Position numbers and translations under genes: made by a program | Notes under the pieces: generated by a model | Database searches by the model: none | Told to the model about the DNA's origin: nothing | The model's input: only the letters and a program-made list of their open reading frames with translations | In this document: positions 42,512 to 51,422 of the stretch, in pieces | How positions within the stretch are numbered: the stretch's first letter is position 1 | Layout: each line of letters opens with the position of its first letter | DNA from: Stenotrophomonas maltophilia | GTDB lineage: Bacteria > Pseudomonadota > Gammaproteobacteria > Xanthomonadales > Xanthomonadaceae | DNA: 64,000 nucleotides | Assembly: GCA_900113425.1 (NCBI GenBank) | Contig: FOZF01000002.1 | Location: 358,106-422,105, forward strand | Reading direction: 5' to 3'

Positions 42512-42870
42512 AGCGTGGAATGGTGGTCGCCGCAGTAGCCGTTGTCGTCTTGGCCGCATGCAGCAAGGCGGACCAGGCACCTTCGGTGGAGCAGGTGGCG
42601 AAGGGTTACGAGCAGTATTTGAACGCGAACCTGTTGGCCGAGCTGGGACAGCGCGTGGAAGTGCGTGGCTGGGACAACTTGAACGTCGACTGCAAGCAGA
42701 GCGGGCCCGGGCGAACGACGTGCGTCACGGGCGGCACCCTCGATGTGATCGGTTTCCAGGGCGGTCGCCAGCTCAAGGAGAGTCCTGCACCCGTGCCGGC
42801 GCGAGCGGATCTGGTGTTTGAAAAGCGGGCAGGGCAGTGGCTGCTTGTTGATGCGCAGAAGAAGCCCTGA
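42508..42870 (+). CDS. Small lipoprotein
   Basis: A 120-residue protein with lipoprotein signal MKRGMVVAAVAVVVLAAC. Mature sequence of about 100 residues with Cys pairs (DCKQ, TTCV). It starts at ATG 42508, overlapping the upstream stop, so the two exported proteins are probably translated together and may interact. Family unknown. Confidence 0.7.
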   Translation: MKRGMVVAAVAVVVLAACSKADQAPSVEQVAKGYEQYLNANLLAELGQRVEVRGWDNLNVDCKQSGPGRTTCVTGGTLDVIGFQGGRQLKESPAPVPARADLVFEKRAGQWLLVDAQKKP

Positions 42871-42915
42871 TCGGCCCCTGTAACCCGCCCTCGGTTTCGC
42901 TCATTTGGAGGTTCC

Positions 42916-43410
42916 ATGAATGTCCACGTTCGCTCTCACTCGACCGCGTCCAATATGCAGTGGGCCCTGCTCGCACCCGCAACGGTCCTTCTTGGAGGCG
43001 CTGGCCTGCTCGCCTTCGTAGGAGGTGCAGAAATTTCTGGAGAGCTTGGGCTTGCCTGGCAGGCTGTGGCGGCGTTCTCGGCTGGCGTCGGCGTGCTGGC
43101 GCTCCTCCTGCTGCTTTACGTGCTGAACTGGCGGGCCGCGCGCGTTAGGGCAGCCAGGGCGGCCAACCCCTTCCTGGAACCGAAGCGCGGGGGCTTTTGG
43201 AAGGGGGCATTGATGGGCACGTTGGTTGTGGTGGCCGTGCAGATCGGAAGCACCGGGGTGGGGATCTTCTACCCTGGTCTGATTGAATCGGAACGCAATT
43301 TCTTCGTTTCCGTCCCGCCGCTGGCGTTGGCCGCCCTCTACACCGTCTTCCCGATTGCGCCACTGGTGGGCGGGTTGATCGGGCGCGTGTGGCGCGCCAC
43401 CAGCCTGTAG
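42916..43410 (+). CDS. Unknown membrane protein
   Basis: A 164-residue protein with four predicted membrane helices (LLAPATVLLGGAGLLAFVGG, AVAAFSAGVGVLALLLLLYV, ALMGTLVVVAVQIGSTGVGI, LALAALYTVFPIAPLVGGLI). GGAGG lies about 7 bases before ATG 42916. It is third in an apparent operon with the two exported proteins and converges on the hxs operon. Function unknown. Confidence 0.6.
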   Translation: MNVHVRSHSTASNMQWALLAPATVLLGGAGLLAFVGGAEISGELGLAWQAVAAFSAGVGVLALLLLLYVLNWRAARVRAARAANPFLEPKRGGFWKGALMGTLVVVAVQIGSTGVGIFYPGLIESERNFFVSVPPLALAALYTVFPIAPLVGGLIGRVWRATSL

Positions 43411-43438
43411 GGCGGGCCGGGGGCTTCTGACAACCATC

Positions 43439-43460
43439 AAAGGGGGCAAATGCCCCCTTT
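43439..43460. terminator. Bidirectional hairpin between envelope genes and hxsA
   Basis: AAAGGGGGC and GCCCCCTTT form a 9-bp stem with an AAAT loop. The T run on one strand and the A run on the other allow it to stop transcription both from 41.6-43.4 kb and from the convergent hxs operon. Confidence 0.75.
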
Positions 43461-43555
43461 CAGCGGTTCGCGAAAGATGCCAGCGACGATCGCCGCCTAC
43501 GCCCCTCGATGCTCGAACTGGCCTCCCAGAGCCGCGGGATCGAGGGCGTCGAGGG

Positions 43556-44227
43556 CTAGATCCGCACGCCAAGCGCGTCCAGGGTGGGAGTCGTCATCGT
43601 TCCGGTGGCCCGGATGCCGTGGGCCAATTGGAACATCCGCAGCGCCGACTGGGTTTCAGGGGTAAGCACTCCGTCGATGGCGCCTGGATCATAACCTTTG
43701 GAATAGAGCGCTGCCTGGACGCGCATGATCAGCAGCTTGAGCGCATCGGCGTCCCGTCCCTCCGTGACCGGCTTGTCGTAGGTGCCGGGCTCCAAGGTCA
43801 GGTTGTTCGTGGATCTCGAGTTGGCTCGGGTGGCTGGATCCAGATTCTGGGTTGGGTAGCTATTCAAATGGCTGCCGCCACTGCTGCCCGTGCCAGTGGT
43901 TCGTGGAGCTGCTGGGGCCAGCGGTGCCGCTGGCGTGGTGTAGCGGGTGGGCGGTGGGGTATAGGTCGCCGGCGGTGGGGTGTAGGAGCGATACGAGCTT
44001 CCCGATCCTGACGAATGGGAGCGATGGGAACTGTGCGATCGATGGGAGCTGTGGCTGCGGTGCCCTGCATACAGGTTGTGCCGGCCTGCATTCAACGAGG
44101 TGCTCAGGACGGTCGCGTATTTCCCGTCCAACTCGGAGAGTCTGGAAAGGTCGGACTGGCCCTTGGGCGGCTCCGTGCCCAAGGTTCCCAAGGTGGCGGC
44201 GCCGACGATCATCAGTGCGTTGGACAT
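43556..44227 (-). CDS. hxsA: His-Xaa-Ser repeat protein HxsA
   Basis: A 223-residue target protein of the His-Xaa-Ser radical SAM system. Residues 56-73 are six tandem His-Xaa-Ser units alternating HRS and HSS, the presumed site of modification. A Ser-, Pro- and Thr-rich linker follows, then a C-terminal peptidoglycan-binding-type domain (about 163-223: VQAALYSKGYDPGAIDGVLT, then ETQSALRMFQ). The N-terminus is hydrophobic (ALMIVGAATLGTLG), possibly a signal. The ATG at 44227 starts 2 bases after the hxsC stop; a longer frame within hxsC is unlikely. The modification chemistry of this family is not established to my knowledge. Confidence 0.9.
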   Translation of the reverse strand: MSNALMIVGAATLGTLGTEPPKGQSDLSRLSELDGKYATVLSTSLNAGRHNLYAGHRSHSSHRSHSSHRSHSSGSGSSYRSYTPPPATYTPPPTRYTTPAAPLAPAAPRTTGTGSSGGSHLNSYPTQNLDPATRANSRSTNNLTLEPGTYDKPVTEGRDADALKLLIMRVQAALYSKGYDPGAIDGVLTPETQSALRMFQLAHGIRATGTMTTPTLDALGVRI

Positions 44228-44229
44228 GA

Positions 44230-45399
44230 TCAGGTTTCCAGGACGGGAGAGATGGACCGGCTGGTCCAAGCCGGTGTGACCCACGAGAAGAAGCCGCCGC
44301 ACCGCTGCCGAACCGAGCAGCCGTCACAGGCGGGCAGGTAGTCGTTCTTCCAAGGCGAAATGCTCTGCACGGCGTAGGGCCAAAGCGATCGGTCCAGCGC
44401 GCACAGGGGCAGGTTGTAGAGCGAGACCGGAATTCCGCCCTCGGCCAGCAGTCCCACAGCTTCGGAGAGGACGTCACCGTAGTCCGCTGGGTCTGCCCAA
44501 AGCTCACGCTGATGCGCTTTGGCAAACCCGATGGGCTCGATGCCCATCAGTGCAACGTGTTCGACGAAGGGGAGGTTCCGCAAGATGTAGCGGGCCAGCT
44601 GTACAAGCCGCTCGACCGTGGGCTTGACCAACACGACTCGGATCTCCACCCGCTGCTGGGCGGCTTCCAATGCGTAAAGCCCACGAAGGGTCTGAGCGAA
44701 CGCACCCTCGCTTTGCACCACGTAGTCGTGCAGGGCATAGCGATCCCCATAGAGCGGAACACCCCAGCTCAGGTTCGGATGGAGGCCCGCGAATTTCGCG
44801 TGCAGACCCGGCTCACACAGTCGGCCGTTGGACAGGATGTGCAGGTGGGTGTTGGGCAGCACGTGCGCGCATTTGGCCACCACGTCGACCAACCCGTCAC
44901 CCAGCAGGGTCGGTTCCCCGCCGCTGATCGCCAGCGAAGGTTCCTCCGGATCGATGAGGTCGATCAGGTCCAGGAGGTGCCTCACCCGCCAATCGTCTTG
45001 AACGTCTCGGGGCGGCTGAGAGCACATCAGGCAGTAGCTGTTGCAGCGCTCGGTGGCGAACAAGACATTGCCGGTGTCTCCGCGCCGGTAGCGGATGGCC
45101 ACTTTCTTCTGCAGGGGATTGAGCTCCACCACATCCCCAGGCTTGCAAACACCCGGCGGTCCTTCCAAGTGAACGAGAGGGGCCTCACTGGGTGAGCGCA
45201 ACCCGCTCGAGGGCAAGACTGCACCCCAAGGCAGGTTGAGCAGCTCATTGCTGGCGTGGTCCGCTGGGACGCCCCGCAGGTCCAGGGCCAAGCGCTCGAA
45301 GGGAAGTGGTGATTGGGCAAACTCTGCCAGCGACACGACCTTGAGCAGGCTGGCCTTCGCTGACGGCGCCAGCTCGGCTCTGGTTTCAAGCGGCAGCAT
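44230..45399 (-). CDS. hxsC: His-Xaa-Ser system radical SAM maturase HxsC
   Basis: A 389-residue radical SAM enzyme. The cluster motif CxxxCxxC is in FATERCNSYCLMCSQPPRD, and the SAM-binding segment AISGGEPTLLG follows. The C-terminal CDGCSVRQRCGG provides extra cysteines for a possible auxiliary cluster. With HxsB it is predicted to modify HxsA. It overlaps hxsB by 14 bases. Confidence 0.9.
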   Translation of the reverse strand: MLPLETRAELAPSAKASLLKVVSLAEFAQSPLPFERLALDLRGVPADHASNELLNLPWGAVLPSSGLRSPSEAPLVHLEGPPGVCKPGDVVELNPLQKKVAIRYRRGDTGNVLFATERCNSYCLMCSQPPRDVQDDWRVRHLLDLIDLIDPEEPSLAISGGEPTLLGDGLVDVVAKCAHVLPNTHLHILSNGRLCEPGLHAKFAGLHPNLSWGVPLYGDRYALHDYVVQSEGAFAQTLRGLYALEAAQQRVEIRVVLVKPTVERLVQLARYILRNLPFVEHVALMGIEPIGFAKAHQRELWADPADYGDVLSEAVGLLAEGGIPVSLYNLPLCALDRSLWPYAVQSISPWKNDYLPACDGCSVRQRCGGFFSWVTPAWTSRSISPVLET

Positions 45400-46882
45400 G
45401 GACGGGGTCCTCCACCGGCGGCTTCGGATTGGCCCAGGAGCGCATCAACCCTTGGATGTTCCGGTCAGCCTTCTCGTATCGCTCCAGCAGGAAATCAAAG
45501 AGCCCCATGTTCCGCCGGCAGAAGTCGCTGCTGGGCCGATGGCCGATAGGATCTCCTTGACGGGCGTAGTGCTCGATCGGATCGGCGCCGCACATCGGCA
45601 CAAACGCGCAGTCGGAGCACGTGGGTAGGGCCTCGGCGACCCCAGCGTCCAGCAAGCGGGCCATGGCGGGCGAGGACAGCCATTGGCTGACCGGTTGGCT
45701 GACGTGGCCCAAGGCAAAGGCATCGTCCCCCATGGCGGCCAGCATGCGTGCCTCGTCCGACGGATAGACCCGTCCGTCGTGGTCGTAGATGACGGCGCCC
45801 AACCCGGCTCCGGAGGGCGATCGGAGATCGACGTAGCCGTGCCCGAAGGACGTGAAGAGCTGGGAGAGAAGGAGAGACGCGTAGGACTCTTCCATGGCGT
45901 AGCCGGCCAGGTTCACCGACAGCAAGTGGTCGAAGGCGCGCCGGTAGAAGGCCAGGAAGTCTTCCGTGGGGTAGCCGGTGCGCCGGGCCGTCTTGGTGGC
46001 GAAGCCGTAGGGGCTCAACGGACGTAGGGAGATGCTGTGGAATCCCAGCTTCCGGTATTCGTCGATGATGGTCTCAGGAACCTCGAGGCTCTGGCGGGTC
46101 AGCGTCGTCAGCGCCGAGACGCCATCGTCTCCCAGCCAACGGCGCCCGCGTTCAATCCCCTCCACAGTCCGCCGGTAGCTGTCGCGGCCGGGCCGGGGGC
46201 GATTGGCGTTGTGAAGCCATTCGGGGCCGTCCAGTGACGTAGACAACTTGAAGCGATGTTCAGTCAGAAACGCCAGCTGGTCGTCGGTGAGGTCATGCAG
46301 GGTGGATGCCAGCACGAAGCGCAGGGTGCGTCGGGCGCTCCGATTGCGCTCGACGATCCGCCGGGTGATGGCCTTCACTTGCTCAAAATTGAGCAGGGGC
46401 TCACCCCCTTGGAATTCGATCGTCAGTTCTTGGCTCGGCCATTCGAACAACCGTTCCACTGCCTGTTCGGCGTGCGCACCTTCCATGTCGAACGCAGTGG
46501 CGCTCGTCTCCTGTCGCGACACCTGGCAGTAGTTGCAGGTGTGGTGGCAGCGCAGGGACACCACGAAGATGTGGAGAGCGGGTCCACCTATCAGGTAGGA
46601 CTTTCGGCTACGGATTTGACTAAGCAGGGGCGCCAAGCTGCTTCGGTCGGTCCCCGCAACGGCAAGGTGCCGGGCTTCCAAGTCCCCAAAGAGGGCGGAC
46701 TCGGTCGGAAGCTGGTGGTTCACCAGGCGCTCGACGTCCTCCATCTTCATCAAGAGCCAGTCGCCGGCCATCGACGAGACGAAAGCCCGATCGTGATCCC
46801 ACGGAAGTCGCCGGAACCGTAGAGGCAACAGTTGGTAGTCCGATGGGGCGGCGAAAGCCTCAGCGGACCTAAACCTCGACAC
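45386..46882 (-). CDS. hxsB: His-Xaa-Ser system radical SAM maturase HxsB
   Basis: A 498-residue radical SAM enzyme with the typical HxsB opening YQLLPLRFRRL, the cluster motif in LRCHHTCNYCQVSRQ (CxxxCxxC), FQGGEPLLN, and a SPASM-like C-terminal Cys region (CSDCAFVPMCGADP with a later Cys in DFCRRN). It is predicted to act with HxsC on HxsA. It overlaps hxsD by 14 bases. Confidence 0.92.
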   Translation of the reverse strand: MSRFRSAEAFAAPSDYQLLPLRFRRLPWDHDRAFVSSMAGDWLLMKMEDVERLVNHQLPTESALFGDLEARHLAVAGTDRSSLAPLLSQIRSRKSYLIGGPALHIFVVSLRCHHTCNYCQVSRQETSATAFDMEGAHAEQAVERLFEWPSQELTIEFQGGEPLLNFEQVKAITRRIVERNRSARRTLRFVLASTLHDLTDDQLAFLTEHRFKLSTSLDGPEWLHNANRPRPGRDSYRRTVEGIERGRRWLGDDGVSALTTLTRQSLEVPETIIDEYRKLGFHSISLRPLSPYGFATKTARRTGYPTEDFLAFYRRAFDHLLSVNLAGYAMEESYASLLLSQLFTSFGHGYVDLRSPSGAGLGAVIYDHDGRVYPSDEARMLAAMGDDAFALGHVSQPVSQWLSSPAMARLLDAGVAEALPTCSDCAFVPMCGADPIEHYARQGDPIGHRPSSDFCRRNMGLFDFLLERYEKADRNIQGLMRSWANPKPPVEDPVHAAA

Positions 46883-47174
46883 GGGAAACCACCGGCTCTG
46901 CTTGGTTTAGCGCTGCGCGAAGCAGCTCCTGCTGCAGCCCGTTGGTCTCTGATCGCACGGCCGCTCGCAGGCGTTCGTCCAGCAAGTCTCGGGAAAACCG
47001 GGTCCAGATATCCTCTGGCAGGTTGGAGCCGTCCAGAGACCAAAAGCCAACGGTGAGGTTGGCGCCTTGGCTACAAACCTCGACACCAAGCTCGCCGGTA
47101 TAACGATGCGCGGCCCGAGCCGCGACGTCGTCTGAATACAGTGCGCGATCAATAGTGAATTGCGAGCGTTCCAT
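46869..47174 (-). CDS. hxsD: His-Xaa-Ser system protein HxsD
   Basis: A 101-residue small partner protein, first in the hxs operon. It carries DLLDERLRAAVRSET, a variant of the LLNDYxLRE motif that defines HxsD. The family has no assigned activity; a role as peptide-recognition partner of the maturases is inference. It starts at ATG 47174. Confidence 0.85.
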   Translation of the reverse strand: MERSQFTIDRALYSDDVAARAAHRYTGELGVEVCSQGANLTVGFWSLDGSNLPEDIWTRFSRDLLDERLRAAVRSETNGLQQELLRAALNQAEPVVSRVEV

Positions 47175-47296
47175 TGCTCATCCCCCCTGGATGAGTGAAC
47201 TTTGCTCCTGAGCAGCCCATGTTGCAAGTCGCCAGAAGTCGAAATTCTCCTCTGACTCGAGCTGCCTTGAGTGCGCTCGGAGCCCGACGCTGTCGA

Positions 47297-47665
47297 CTAT
47301 TTGATCAGGAATTCACTGGGCTCTTTACCCTTCTGGACCAGCGCAGCAAGCCACTTTGGTTGGCGGCCACGGCCGGACCACGTTTCGCTAGGGTTGGCCG
47401 GATTGCGGTACTTGGGCGCGACCTTGCTTCCGGCCGACTTCGTGGGCTTGCGGCCGGTGCGCTTCTTGGAGGTCTCGGAAGAGGCTGTTGAAACCGCTCC
47501 GTAAAGCTCCTCAATCGTGTAACCGTGGTCTTTGACGTATTGGTTGATCTTGGCTCGCATGGCGGCAGCCTTGGGCCGAGTCAGCACCTTGGTTTGCTGC
47601 TTCTCTGCCTGAGTAATGAGGGCTTTAAGTTCTTTTGCCGACAGGCCGCTGACATCAATGGTCAT
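47297..47665 (-). CDS. H-NS family nucleoid-associated protein
   Basis: A 122-residue H-NS-like protein. The N-terminal helical oligomerisation domain is about residues 1-55. The C-terminal DNA-binding motif is YRNPANPSETWSGRGRQPKW, the usual H-NS core with the AT-minor-groove loop. Such proteins silence AT-rich foreign DNA. Its place between the hxs operon and a second integrase suggests it protects or silences this island. Confidence 0.88.
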   Translation of the reverse strand: MTIDVSGLSAKELKALITQAEKQQTKVLTRPKAAAMRAKINQYVKDHGYTIEELYGAVSTASSETSKKRTGRKPTKSAGSKVAPKYRNPANPSETWSGRGRQPKWLAALVQKGKEPSEFLIK

Positions 47666-47786
47666 CTGTGTGGTCCAAGCGTAGAGGCCTTTAGCGTAAT
47701 TCCAAATGGAATTCGATGCGAACGCGCCCTGATCAGCCTAGGCCCCCTCCAGAACTTGGCTGGGGCCTGGGCAACAGCTGCTGGTA

Positions 47787-49187
47787 TCACGGATGGAACT
47801 TGCTCGGGTCCTTCAACTGCTCGGCAAATTGCCCGCGCTCGTAGCGCGGCAGTTCCACGTTGGGCTGATACAACTCCAGGGCGCTGATCTGCTTGCTCCG
47901 GGTTACCTGCGGTTTCTTGTGGAGATAGTGCTTGCGCAACACCTGGACCCGGTCCCGGGGATCGGTGCTGTGGCCGGTTACCAGCGCAATCTCCCTCTCC
48001 GGAACATCGTTCACATCAAGCTCTGTCGCCAGGGTGTGGCGGAAGGCATGGAAGCCGATCCCTTTGGCGAACCCAAGGCTCTTCAAGTAGCGGCCGAAAT
48101 CCACCACGAATTGCTGGCTGTAGCGGGCGTTGGTCTCTCCGGTCTTCCGGTTCACGCCGGCAGAGAGCAGGGGGAACAGCCGCGGGTGGCCAGTGGCCTT
48201 CATGTCTTCGACGAACTCGAGGAAACCGGCGTCCAATAGGGGCTTGGCGATGGGAACGATGCGCATGCACCCGGCTCCCTTCATGCTTTGCCGGCTACGC
48301 CGTTGGCGCTTCGGATCCGCAGCGAGGTCTTCATCGATGGTCTTTTGGAAGGCGATGCACCAGATGCCGCGCTCCTGGAGGATGTCGGTCAGCTTCAGCT
48401 GGCACACTTCGTTGACGCGAGCGCCCGTGTAGAGGCCAATCATCGGTGCCCACCAGTGCTGCGGCTTTCTCGCCCAAGGGATGAAGGCTGCCGGGTCGAA
48501 GATGGCCTGCAGGTCTCCGTCCTCGAACAGGCGGATGGCCTTGTCGGGATCGATGGCGTGATCTTCTTTTGGTTTGCGGAAGGCCTTCATGGGCGAGGAC
48601 GCGATGGCTTGCCCGTTGACCAGGTGGTTGAAGAAGGCGACCAAGAAGCGCCGATGGCGCTCTTCGGTGGCCGGAGCCAAGGGCGGCACGTCTTGCTCTT
48701 TGCCCAAGGTGATCGCGTCTTCGAAGCTTAGGCGTTTCAGCAAGGGATCCGACAACAGGTTTTTCGGAGCCCAGCGCAGCAGCTGCCACAACGCTTGGAT
48801 GTGTTTGTAATCTACGCGGCAGGCCGAAATGTTGCCGCAGGTCAGCAGGAGAAGCTTCAGGGTGCGCTCGGTGGCGAGGACGGTCTTGGGATCCAGCTGC
48901 CGGCGGCGCATGTCCGCGAGGTGATCATCGATCTCTTTGGCCAAGGGACGAGCCGGTGTCCCCATGGGCAGTTGCTGGGGATACCGGGTGCCGCTCTTTA
49001 GGGTGTTCTTGCGGCCGGTCTCGTCCAAGGCAGCCAAGATGCATTCCTGGAGATTGATAGCCGCCTCGCGACCTTGGATGGTGGCTCGGTCGATGCGGAA
49101 GCGGCCGATATGGATGCCTTCCAAGTGAAGGGTGCCGAAAGGCGATGCGATGTAGTCGGCGAGTGCTGAGGAGGGTAGAGCGGTCAT
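47787..49187 (-). CDS. Second tyrosine recombinase (integrase)
   Basis: A 466-residue site-specific recombinase distinct from the one at 29908. Box I Arg in GLYTGARVNEVCQL, box II GFHAFRHTLAT, LVTGHST, and a Tyr in LRKHYLHKK are all visible, so it looks active. The start at 49187 (MTALPSSALADYIASPFG) is preferred over 49319. An inverted repeat, ACTTCCATC-TGGG-GATGGAAGT (49194-49215), lies just upstream. It probably mobilised the hxs island before or after it joined the larger element. Confidence 0.85.
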   Translation of the reverse strand: MTALPSSALADYIASPFGTLHLEGIHIGRFRIDRATIQGREAAINLQECILAALDETGRKNTLKSGTRYPQQLPMGTPARPLAKEIDDHLADMRRRQLDPKTVLATERTLKLLLLTCGNISACRVDYKHIQALWQLLRWAPKNLLSDPLLKRLSFEDAITLGKEQDVPPLAPATEERHRRFLVAFFNHLVNGQAIASSPMKAFRKPKEDHAIDPDKAIRLFEDGDLQAIFDPAAFIPWARKPQHWWAPMIGLYTGARVNEVCQLKLTDILQERGIWCIAFQKTIDEDLAADPKRQRRSRQSMKGAGCMRIVPIAKPLLDAGFLEFVEDMKATGHPRLFPLLSAGVNRKTGETNARYSQQFVVDFGRYLKSLGFAKGIGFHAFRHTLATELDVNDVPEREIALVTGHSTDPRDRVQVLRKHYLHKKPQVTRSKQISALELYQPNVELPRYERGQFAEQLKDPSKFHP

Positions 49188-49542
49188 TGTTTCACTTCCA
49201 TCTGGGGATGGAAGTACGGATAAAACAGGGCGCAAATTCGTCAACCGGGTTGATACAAAAATTTTCGCCCCACTCAACACCCCTAGGTGTTGGTCTGGCT
49301 GCGAGGGTGCCCTCACCAACTCACTAAATCAGTTATCTCCGTGAAGTCATTTAAAACAAGGGATTTCGAGCGATTTTCAAGCAATCAATAGCAGTCAATT
49401 GCGTACTGTTTGCAAGTTATAGGCTAACAACAGAGCCAATTTCAATGCTTTTAAATATTAATGGATGATAAATACGTGCCCATTACCGAGCTTAGCCAGC
49501 ATTGCGGACGTTAGCTAACTTGTAAGGCCGGTGAGGAATGCA
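49188..49542. other. AT-rich noncoding region upstream of the second integrase
   Basis: No gene is supported in this 355-base stretch. It contains two inverted repeats, ACTTCCATC-TGGG-GATGGAAGT (49194-49215) and CAACACC-CCTA-GGTGTTG (49275-49292), then a strongly AT-rich part around 49330-49480. It may hold the integrase promoter, att or arm sites. Confidence 0.5.
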
Positions 49543-50286
49543 TCACATCCATCGGCTGCTTCCCGTGAGCCGAATGAAATCGGCTTCGGGGTGCAGGAGG
49601 ACGCGCTCTATTCGGGACGGCTCCAAGTCAAACCTGCTGTAGTCCTCAAATCGACCTGGTGGATCGTCTACTTCAAAGCCCTGGTCGATTAGGTCTGCTC
49701 GATAAGCCTCTGTAGCCAGCTTAATGGTGCTACTCAGGTAAGCCGTCGGGACATGCGCTTGGACCACGGCAGGCCTACCAATGGAGCGCAGCAAAGGACC
49801 AAGAGCGTGATCGCTGGTATTGGAGTTGTAGAGCGCTTCACCTCCCCAGTTATCGAGGAGTGGCCGCACGCCGCTTTCGAACGCCTCAACAGGCGGATAG
49901 AAGCAAAACCAAGCCATTCGAACACGGTTGGGATCCCGGACTTGATTGGTCTTCAGCAGCTGTGCCGCATGCTCCGAAGTCAGGGAGCCGCTTTTGACTT
50001 GGTTCGCTATACGGTGCCCAATCAGTTCGGGGGTCAGAACCCTCAAGCCGCTCAGCCGTATCTCTGTAGCTTCGTCATTTGTCAGACGGGTGAGGTGGAA
50101 GCCTAGAATGGAAAATGGCAGTAGCGCATTGCCGAGCTGCTTCATCGCTATGTCGAATTGTGCCGCTGACTTTCCGGGAAGATCCTTTTCCCAGGCGATG
50201 AACACAGGACGCAGTTCATCGATGACTTGACGAAGCTCTGTGGGCCAACTGGTCGGTTGACTGAGGTCTAAGAGGGGGGCTCTCAT
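49543..50286 (-). CDS. Unknown protein
   Basis: A 247-residue soluble protein with no family recognised (segments LSQPTSWPTELRQVIDELRP, MAWFCFYPPVEAFESGV). The start at ATG 50286 has GGAG about 6 bases upstream; a frame up to 50415 exists without a site. Low GC. It is followed upstream by another unknown gene on the same strand. Confidence 0.5.
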   Translation of the reverse strand: MRAPLLDLSQPTSWPTELRQVIDELRPVFIAWEKDLPGKSAAQFDIAMKQLGNALLPFSILGFHLTRLTNDEATEIRLSGLRVLTPELIGHRIANQVKSGSLTSEHAAQLLKTNQVRDPNRVRMAWFCFYPPVEAFESGVRPLLDNWGGEALYNSNTSDHALGPLLRSIGRPAVVQAHVPTAYLSSTIKLATEAYRADLIDQGFEVDDPPGRFEDYSRFDLEPSRIERVLLHPEADFIRLTGSSRWM

Positions 50287-50514
50287 TGGATCTCCAGGTG
50301 CGAGAAACAGCCCGAGCTCTGCTATGAGGGGCCGTTCATGCGTTGTCGATGATGTGGATATGGGGACACATGACTCTGAGGCTATCGAAGCGGCAGTCAA
50401 ATCAGTACGCCACACTCGGCTTGCACGTATCTAGGGTTTCTAGCCTAAATCAGAATGGGGCGTTCGAACGCCTCGGTGGCAGATTGATAGTTGTGGAGGT
50501 GGGGAGATGCCGGG

Positions 50515-51372
50515 TTAGATGTCTTCCCACTCCAGGCCAGATCGCTGCTTTAGGTAGTGGGAAGCCCGGAACGATGGAATGGAAGGCATATTGCGCGCCT
50601 CGTTGAGCAGTCGGTAAAGCCAAGAATGCGCGGGGGATCTCGGATCGACGCCTGCTAACGGTTGATAGCGATAGTAGCCCGGCAGTGGACCTTCCTCGTA
50701 GACGATTTGACGCTCGTAGATGGGGTGGACGTAATGGTATAGCGCCCATGTCAGCTCGTTGAGCAGCTCTGCGAGCCAGCTTCCGTAGTAGATGAACATG
50801 TTGTCGCCTAGGTGTGCACGCAAGTCTTCGAGTGCGAACGGTATCAACTCAAAAGGCACGTCGTATCCGTTGATAGCCAGCAGTTCTTGAACTTGAATGC
50901 ACACACCGGTAAGTCGAGAAACATTGTGTTTAGCTTGGTTCCCAGAGATCTTCAGAAGTTGCAGTCTTGTGACCGAAAGCCTCGCACTCACGTTGATCTC
51001 GCCGAGCCAGAGCTTGGGTTGAACGGTATGCTCCAGCCAATTTCGCAGTTTGGCGGCAGAACGAGCGAGGTCCTCGGCGGATTTCTGAGTAGATAGCCTG
51101 GGGGTCGAACCAACGGTCTCCAGAATTTCCAAGCAAGACATATTCTTTGAAGTGCCGAGCAACCTCTTGCTGCCGCCCTCATGAGCAAAGTCTAGTAGCC
51201 TGATGTAGAAAAGGTCGCGGTGGGTCGCGGACTTGAACCTGACTTCGACTTCGCCAGAGCCATCGGATAGGTGGAGGATGTCCAGCATAGAGCGGTTAAG
51301 CATGCTCTTCAGCGCTTCATAGGCAATGCTCAGGCCAATCACTTCGAGTGTTTCAGGGGATTGATCAGTCAT
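50515..51372 (-). CDS. Unknown protein with a GNxxKHN motif
   Basis: A 285-residue soluble, mostly helical protein. The segment LLKISGNQAKHNVSRL has a polar-basic GNxxKHN motif in a helix, somewhat like HEPN-type active sites (inference; the canonical R-x4-6-H is not exact here). The ATG at 51372 (MTDQSPETLEV) is taken as start. It is divergent from the next gene with only about 50 bases between them, suggesting a shared control region. Confidence 0.5.
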   Translation of the reverse strand: MTDQSPETLEVIGLSIAYEALKSMLNRSMLDILHLSDGSGEVEVRFKSATHRDLFYIRLLDFAHEGGSKRLLGTSKNMSCLEILETVGSTPRLSTQKSAEDLARSAAKLRNWLEHTVQPKLWLGEINVSARLSVTRLQLLKISGNQAKHNVSRLTGVCIQVQELLAINGYDVPFELIPFALEDLRAHLGDNMFIYYGSWLAELLNELTWALYHYVHPIYERQIVYEEGPLPGYYRYQPLAGVDPRSPAHSWLYRLLNEARNMPSIPSFRASHYLKQRSGLEWEDI

Positions 51373-51422
51373 AGGGAGACATCGGGGTTGGGCCATGCAA
51401 TGATGATGCATCGGAATGGAAG

